Source of the DNA: an uncultured SAR86 cluster bacterium
Lineage (GTDB): Bacteria > Pseudomonadota > Gammaproteobacteria > Magnimaribacterales > D2472
DNA length: 64,000 nucleotides
Reading direction: 5' to 3'
Assembly (NCBI GenBank): GCA_902632555.1
Contig: CACPCZ010000002.1
Location: forward strand, 1-64,000
Shown here: positions 59,545 to 64,000 of the stretch, piece by piece
Numbering within the stretch: the first letter of the stretch is position 1
How the letters are laid out: every line of letters begins with the position of its first letter
The notes under the pieces: generated by a model
Told to the model about the DNA's origin: nothing
Database searches by the model: none
The model's input: only the letters and a program-made list of their open reading frames with translations
Translations under genes and position numbers: made by a program

Positions 59545-59579
59545 AATAATTCCTATTAAATTAAGTAACAGGAATTATT
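59545..59579 (-). promoter_or_regulatory. Hairpin covering the thiolase ribosome site / recA terminator
   Basis: On the minus strand AATAATTCCT (59579-59570) pairs perfectly with AGGAATTATT (59554-59545), 10 bp with a 15-base loop. The AGGA of the second arm is the likely ribosome site of the thiolase, 8 bases before its ATG, so the stem would hide it. It might also act as a weak recA terminator, but the following T run is poor. Confidence 0.5.
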
Positions 59580-59591
59580 GTACCAAAAAAA

Positions 59592-60599
59592 CTATTTAGA
59601 TTTTGAGGTTATATAAGAGGACCTTATTTCTTTGACAAGTTTATTTTTGACTTTTACATTTTCTTTTAGAAATTGACTGGCCTTTGTTTTACCCTGTCCA
59701 ATGCTTTCACCATCAAGCTTATAAAAAGCACCTGATTTCTCAACCAAGCCAAGTTTATTTCCAAAGTCTAAAATCTCACCTTCTTGATTTATACCAAGTC
59801 CGTACATAATTTGAAATTCGGCTTGTTTAAATGGTGGAGAGACTTTATTTTTAACAACCTTTACCCTAGTTTCATTACCAGTTACCTCATCGCCCTCTTT
59901 CACAGCACCTATTCTTCTGATATCTAATCTTACAGAAGAGTAAAACTTAAGAGCATTTCCACCTGTTGTAGTCTCTGGGCTTCCAAACATAACACCAATT
60001 TTCATTCTAATCTGATTAATAAAAACTACTGTTGCACCTGATCTTTGAATGTTGCCAGTTATCTTTCTGAGAGCTTGTGACATTAATCTAGCCTGAAGAC
60101 CTACATGGTGGTCACCCATCTCACCCTCAATTTCAGCCCGAGGAACCAAAGCAGCAACAGAATCAATAATAACCAGGTCAACACTCTTAGACTTAACTAA
60201 CATATCAGCAACTTCTAAAGCCTGTTCGCCTGTATCAGGCTGAGACAAAAGGAGTTCATCAACATTAACACCAAGTTTTTCTGCATATTGAGGATCCAAC
60301 GCATGTTCAGCATCAATGAATGCGCATGTACCTCCTTCTTTTTGGCATTGAGCAATAATTTGAAGCGTTAAAGTTGTTTTACCTGAAGATTCTGGTCCAT
60401 ATATTTCAGTTACCCTGCCTTTTGGAATTCCGCCGATTCCAAGAGCAATATCTAGACCGAGTGAACCTGTTGAAATTGAGGGAATATCAAGATTTTCTCT
60501 ATCACCCATTCTCATAACAGTTCCTTTACCGAAATGATTATCTATATCATTTATTGTGTCTTTAAGAGACTTTCCAGTTGTATCTTTTGATTTAGGCAT
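59592..60599 (-). CDS. recA: Recombinase A
   Basis: Strand exchange and LexA cleavage. 335 residues, shorter than E. coli (352) in the acidic C-terminal tail, which here is basic (SSYITSKSK). Walker [12 protein letters not shown] (about 67-77), Walker [13 protein letters not shown], and the DNA-binding loops ([18 protein letters not shown]) are intact. A LexA box sits 12 bases before the ATG and AGGAG 6 bases before it. No recX follows. Confidence 0.99.
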   Translation of the reverse strand: MPKSKDTTGKSLKDTINDIDNHFGKGTVMRMGDRENLDIPSISTGSLGLDIALGIGGIPKGRVTEIYGPESSGKTTLTLQIIAQCQKEGGTCAFIDAEHALDPQYAEKLGVNVDELLLSQPDTGEQALEVADMLVKSKSVDLVIIDSVAALVPRAEIEGEMGDHHVGLQARLMSQALRKITGNIQRSGATVVFINQIRMKIGVMFGSPETTTGGNALKFYSSVRLDIRRIGAVKEGDEVTGNETRVKVVKNKVSPPFKQAEFQIMYGLGINQEGEILDFGNKLGLVEKSGAFYKLDGESIGQGKTKASQFLKENVKVKNKLVKEIRSSYITSKSK

Positions 60600-60610
60600 A
60601 ATTAGCTCCT

Positions 60611-60630
60611 TACTGTATATTTATACAGTA
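60611..60630 (-). promoter_or_regulatory. LexA (SOS) box before recA
   Basis: TACTGTATAAATATACAGTA on the minus strand is one base off the E. coli consensus TACTGTATATATATACAGTA and has the CTG-N10-CAG core. It lies 12 bases upstream of recA, so it should repress recA until damage. Confidence 0.93.
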
Positions 60631-60706
60631 TAAGTTAAATTTTAATTTTTTTAAACACTTTTATGTAAATTTAAATATTAGTAGGTTAAAATCTCATTTC
60701 CAAATT

Positions 60707-61309
60707 ATGGCATACGTTGTAACAGAATCATGCATTAAATGTAAGTACACTGACTGTGTAGAGGTTTGTCCTGTTGATTGTTTTTATGAGGGACCTGAAT
60801 TTTTAGTAATTCATCCCGATGAATGTATTGATTGTGGTTTATGTGAACCAGAGTGTCCAATTGAAGCAATATATGCTGATGATGAACTTCCTGAAAATCA
60901 GATTGAATTTATTGAAATCAATGCAAAATTAGCCGATGTTTATGAAAATATTACTGAAGCTAAAGACGCTCTTCCTGATGCTGAAAATTTCAAGGATATT
61001 GAAGAAAAAGTACATTTTTTAAACATTGAAGTAGCTACAGAAGATTCTGATACTGAGATAAAATCCAATAACATTTTGCTATACGATAATGGGGAAATAG
61101 TTTTAAATAATTCAAAATTCAAAATCGACGAACTTTCAACAGTTGATAACATAATTTTTGAAAATACATTACTAGATAATTTAAAAAAAGACGAGGTTGT
61201 GTACCTGGATGTTGAAGGTAAGGCATACCACGAGTGGGCAATGAAGATTATGGAATTTCTTCAAAAAAATCAGTTTTCTAACGTTCAGATTAGAACTTTA
61301 AAAAATTAA
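60707..61309 (+). CDS. fdxA: 7Fe ferredoxin FdxA fused to an ExbD/TolR-like domain
   Basis: Residues 1-107 are a normal FdxA. [3Fe-4S] ligands are Cys9, Cys17 and Cys50; [4Fe-4S] ligands are Cys21, Cys40, Cys43 and Cys46, as in Azotobacter FdI. Normal FdxA ends near residue 107. Here about 93 residues follow. After a short acidic linker, the last ~80 read in the TolR/ExbD C-terminal pattern: [18 protein letters not shown], then [19 protein letters not shown] and FSNVQIRT. No membrane helix or export signal is present. The gene is divergent from recA and converges on the DUF368 gene. The domain match is by eye. Confidence 0.9.
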   Translation: MAYVVTESCIKCKYTDCVEVCPVDCFYEGPEFLVIHPDECIDCGLCEPECPIEAIYADDELPENQIEFIEINAKLADVYENITEAKDALPDAENFKDIEEKVHFLNIEVATEDSDTEIKSNNILLYDNGEIVLNNSKFKIDELSTVDNIIFENTLLDNLKKDEVVYLDVEGKAYHEWAMKIMEFLQKNQFSNVQIRTLKN

Positions 61310-62017
61310 ATTTAAGCCAGCAATAAAGATAAGTCCTGAGAAAAAGCACATTAGATATTCGTTATATTTATCGACTAAGTTAGATATAAGTTTTGGCATT
61401 AAATATAAAGATATAAGACAACCTATTCCAAAGGGTATCAGGGTTAAAAAATTTAACTCGGCAACAGCTTCAATTATCAATCTATATTGACCCAATGTAA
61501 CTAATATTGCACTACCAGAAATTCCTGGTACTAAGAAAAATGAGAAAGCTATAAAGCCGATTAATGTCAAAAATAAAATATTACTGCTTATTTCAAGATT
61601 AGGCACTAGATTAATTGCATAACCAAATATAAGACCTGTGCTAATGAATAATAATATGTTTTTGTTAATAGATATAAAGTCCTTCACAATAAATAAGCTT
61701 ATAATTATCATGATTATTGCAAGAAAGGTCTCAAATAAATCGTTAAAGTTTGTATAAAAAAACAAAACTAATTTTGAGAAAAAAATGACGGTAAATGCCA
61801 TTGATGAAATCAATAGTAGCAATAAATCTAAATGAAATCTTGAAGAAATTTCTGATAAATTACCTGAAAAATTCTTTATTCTTATATTTGATAATATTTT
61901 TATGATTTTGGTGTAGATTCCAAATGCTACTGCGATTGTTGATCCAGATATCCCAGGTAATAATTCAGCAATACCAATAAAAAATCCTGAAACAAAAAAT
62001 CTCAATCTTTCATTCAT
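61298..62017 (-). CDS. DUF368 membrane protein (PopT-like)
   Basis: 239 residues, about eight membrane helices. Two pseudo-repeated signatures, [18 protein letters not shown] and [19 protein letters not shown], are the DUF368 hallmark. Members in S. aureus and Vibrio have been shown to recycle undecaprenyl phosphate across the membrane. Its start overlaps the pcm stop by 4 bases. In Pseudomonas nlpD and rpoS occupy this position. Confidence 0.85.
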   Translation of the reverse strand: MNERLRFFVSGFFIGIAELLPGISGSTIAVAFGIYTKIIKILSNIRIKNFSGNLSEISSRFHLDLLLLLISSMAFTVIFFSKLVLFFYTNFNDLFETFLAIIMIIISLFIVKDFISINKNILLFISTGLIFGYAINLVPNLEISSNILFLTLIGFIAFSFFLVPGISGSAILVTLGQYRLIIEAVAELNFLTLIPFGIGCLISLYLMPKLISNLVDKYNEYLMCFFSGLIFIAGLNLIF

Positions 62018-62691
62018 AAATCAGTGCCATCATTTGAAATCCCTGCCAACATTGGAACAAAAGATACATCATCAAATATCTTTTCCTCTACATGTTTGTC
62101 TTTTTTTGAAATAACTTTTAAAACTTGAGAGGTACCGCCAACTGGGATAACTAATTTTGCTTCGTTTTTTAAAATGTTTATAAGATCATCTGGATAAGAT
62201 CTTGGTGCTGCGGCACATAAAATGCCATCGTATTGGATTTTATTACTCCAGTCTGTATATCCGTCACCATGTTTAAATTTCACATTATGAATCTTTAAGT
62301 TTGATAGATTTTCACGAGATTTATAAACTAATGGTTTTATTCTTTCTATGGCATCAATTTCTTCACAAAAAAAAGAAAGTACTGCAGATTGATATCCACA
62401 TCCGGAACCTATCTCCAAAACTTTCTCAAATACTTTTCCCCTGGTGTTTGTATGAGATATTAATAATTCTGTCATTCTTGCAACAATGTATGGTTGTGAA
62501 ATTGTTTGTTGGTAGCCTATTGTGAGGGATCTATTTTCATATGCTCGAGATCTCAAGGCTTCGTCAACAAAGATATGTCTGGGTACCTGTGAAATTGCAT
62601 CGAGTACTCTAAAATCTTTAATTCCAAGATCAAGCAACTTCTCTATCATTTCCTCTCTTACTCTTCTAAATGTAAAACCAGAATTACTCAT
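62014..62691 (-). CDS. pcm: Protein-L-isoaspartate O-methyltransferase Pcm
   Basis: Repairs isoaspartate damage with SAM. 225 residues. PRHIFVDEALRSRAYENR, SQPYIVARMTEL and the SAM motif VLEIGSGCGYQSAVL identify it. Overlaps the surE stop by 8 bases, the classical surE-pcm pair. Confidence 0.97.
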   Translation of the reverse strand: MSNSGFTFRRVREEMIEKLLDLGIKDFRVLDAISQVPRHIFVDEALRSRAYENRSLTIGYQQTISQPYIVARMTELLISHTNTRGKVFEKVLEIGSGCGYQSAVLSFFCEEIDAIERIKPLVYKSRENLSNLKIHNVKFKHGDGYTDWSNKIQYDGILCAAAPRSYPDDLINILKNEAKLVIPVGGTSQVLKVISKKDKHVEEKIFDDVSFVPMLAGISNDGTDL

Positions 62692-63433
62692 TTATTATTT
62701 TTGATAAAGGATCGATGAAGGAATCAGAATTAAGGGAATAATCAAGGACTGATAGTGAGATAAATCCATTTTTTATTGACTCAGCATCAGTATCTAAATC
62801 CTCTGAAATAGGTTCACCAGAATAATTATAACGATATCTTTTCTTATTTTTTTCATCAGAAGCTAAGCATATTGGTTTTGGTGGAACTCCTCTTTTTGAA
62901 ACAACAGTGGCTTTAATTCCTTTGTACTCATTTTTAGAAATGTCTGGAAAATTAATATTTATAACCTTACCTTTAAATTCTTCAAAGTTATCAACAATCT
63001 TATGTATTATTTCAATAGACTTATTAGAAATAAATTCCAAATCTTTTGCTTCATAGGATGCTACTGATATAGCTATTGGTGGATATTTTAGATTTCTTCC
63101 TCCAACTGCTGCACCAACAGTTCCTGAATATAAAACATCGTTACCAATATTTGCTCCGTGATTAATGCCTGATATGACTATATCAAATTCAAAATCAACA
63201 ATACTTAATAAACCAAAGTATGTGCAATCTGCGGGCGTGCCATCAACCGCAAATACTTTATCTGATACTTGTTCAATCTCTATTTCTTTCAAGTAAGAAA
63301 TTGCTGCGCTCATCCCGCTGCAATTATTTTTTGGAGCAATTATCCATACATCATGATCTTTTGAGAGTTTTTCATAAAGATATTTAATATTCTTTGCATC
63401 AAAACCATCGTCATTCGTCAATAAAATTTTCAT
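62684..63433 (-). CDS. surE: 5'/3'-nucleotidase SurE
   Basis: 249 residues. Metal-binding start MKILLTNDDGFDAKNI, GTPADCTYFGL and SGINHGANIGNDVLYSGTVGAA are standard. Its ATG overlaps the ispDF stop by 4 bases. truD, found between ispF and surE in E. coli, is absent. Confidence 0.97.
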   Translation of the reverse strand: MKILLTNDDGFDAKNIKYLYEKLSKDHDVWIIAPKNNCSGMSAAISYLKEIEIEQVSDKVFAVDGTPADCTYFGLLSIVDFEFDIVISGINHGANIGNDVLYSGTVGAAVGGRNLKYPPIAISVASYEAKDLEFISNKSIEIIHKIVDNFEEFKGKVININFPDISKNEYKGIKATVVSKRGVPPKPICLASDEKNKKRYRYNYSGEPISEDLDTDAESIKNGFISLSVLDYSLNSDSFIDPLSKIINE

Positions 63434-64000
63434 AATGAAGTCCTTAAGTTAACAGAACTCTGCACTGCTATTGCCTTGTTTCGACCTATAATTCCAATTT
63501 TCTCTGAAGTTGTAGCTTTTAAACCTATTTTTTCTTCTGGAATTTTTAAAATTTTCGATAAAGATTTTAAAACCTTATCTCTATGTGGATCTAGCTTGGG
63601 TTGTTCACATATTATGGTAGCGTCAACGTTATAGATCTCTAGATTTTTCTTTTTAATACTTTCTAAGCAAAAATTTATAATTTCTTTGCTATCAATATCT
63701 TTATTGAGTGGGTCTTTATCTGAAAAATATTTTCCTATATCACCAAGACCCGAAGCACCAAGAATTGAATCAGCTATTGAATGAAGTAAAACATCACCAT
63801 CAGAATGAGCTATGATCTTGAATTCACAATCAAGAAAATATCCACCTAGGATAATTCCTTTACCCTCCTCATATCTATGAAGATCAAATCCTGTTCCTGT
63901 TCTGGTATTAAATTTATTTAATAAATCTAAATCAGACTCTTCAGTAATTTTTATATTAGATCTTCTTCCTAAAATTTTAGACGAAGCCAAACCCGTATGT
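63430..64000 (-). CDS. ispDF: Bifunctional IspDF, C-terminal part (runs off right edge)
   Basis: The frame is open to base 64000. From the TGTGFDLHRYEEGKGI stretch to the end is a full IspF (MEcPP synthase), about 157 residues, with the zinc-site DLH motif, IAHSDGDVLLHSIADS and KATTSEKIG. Before it, about 35 residues (SSKILGRRSNIKITEESDLDL) match the C-terminus of IspD. There is no start codon between them other than a TTG at 63990, so it is a bifunctional IspDF like that of alphaproteobacteria. The rest of IspD lies outside. Confidence 0.88.
   Translation of the reverse strand, partial: HTGLASSKILGRRSNIKITEESDLDLLNKFNTRTGTGFDLHRYEEGKGIILGGYFLDCEFKIIAHSDGDVLLHSIADSILGASGLGDIGKYFSDKDPLNKDIDSKEIINFCLESIKKKNLEIYNVDATIICEQPKLDPHRDKVLKSLSKILKIPEEKIGLKATTSEKIGIIGRNKAIAVQSSVNLRTSL

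Overview
The window looks like chromosomal DNA from a streamlined, AT-rich, probably marine gammaproteobacterium; a SAR86-like lineage is my best guess. The reasons are gammaproteobacterial gene order (rpsP-rimM-trmD beside corE/corB, murJ-ribF-ileS-lspA-ispH, sdhCDAB-sucAB-lpd-sucCD, isc to der, dapA-bamC-purC, ybgC-tolQRAB-pal-cpoB-tRNA-Lys, ispDF-surE-pcm), very short or overlapping intergenic spaces, many TTG/GTG starts, few Shine-Dalgarno sequences, and a nickel superoxide dismutase. The lineage is inferred; no 16S gene is present. I see no insertion sequence, prophage, CRISPR array or rRNA. Apart from the rpsP tail region there is no stretch over 300 bases without a gene.

Layout: 1-2.4 kb holds a partial FtsY-like gene, trmD, rimM and rpsP with a long acidic tail that carries a frameshift. 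2.5-5.2 kb holds corE-like and corB-like genes converging on a sodN-sodX nickel-SOD cassette. 5.3-7.3 kb is groESL. 7.3-9.5 kb has a VanZ-like gene and the cell-wall recycling pair ampG-ampD. 9.5-16.5 kb is ispH-lspA-ileS-ribF-murJ-msrB. 16.6-19.3 kb has a small winged-helix-like gene, an acetyltransferase without a standard start codon, and a MATE exporter. 19.2-30.0 kb is the TCA block from succinate dehydrogenase to succinyl-CoA ligase. 30.1-41.0 kb runs iscRSUA-fdx-iscX-ndk-rlmN-rodZ-ispG-hisS-yfgM-bamB-der. 41.0-47.7 kb is purC-bamC-dapA, bcp, iaaA, perM and bepA. 47.6-56.8 kb has an exchange-type MFS gene, tRNA-Lys, the Tol-Pal operon, a PD-(D/E)XK nuclease in the place ruvCAB usually takes, yebC, aspS and an FmdB-type zinc ribbon. 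56.8-64.0 kb has proS without its editing domain, grx, thiolase, recA, a fused fdxA, a DUF368 gene, pcm, surE and the end of an ispDF fusion.

How the genes work together: most are housekeeping. Envelope functions recur (Bam, Tol-Pal, MurJ, Lsp, AmpG/AmpD, RodZ, DUF368), as do Fe-S biogenesis and Fe-S enzymes (Isc, IspG/IspH, RlmN, SdhB, FdxA). Regulation that can be read directly is a near-consensus IscR type 1 site over the iscR promoter and a near-consensus LexA box before recA.

The most unusual points are: (1) a FdxA ferredoxin whose C-terminal extension looks like an ExbD/TolR periplasmic domain; (2) a Holliday-resolvase-like nuclease exactly where ruvCAB sits in relatives; (3) an S16 tail of acidic Ala/Pro/Glu repeats with a one-base frameshift, whose lost frame ends on the rimM start; (4) an acyltransferase whose only well-placed start, behind a strong Shine-Dalgarno, is ATC; (5) a predicted leaderless GTG-started iscR; and (6) loss of hscBA, nlpD-rpoS, truD, mutS and the ProRS editing domain at otherwise conserved loci.
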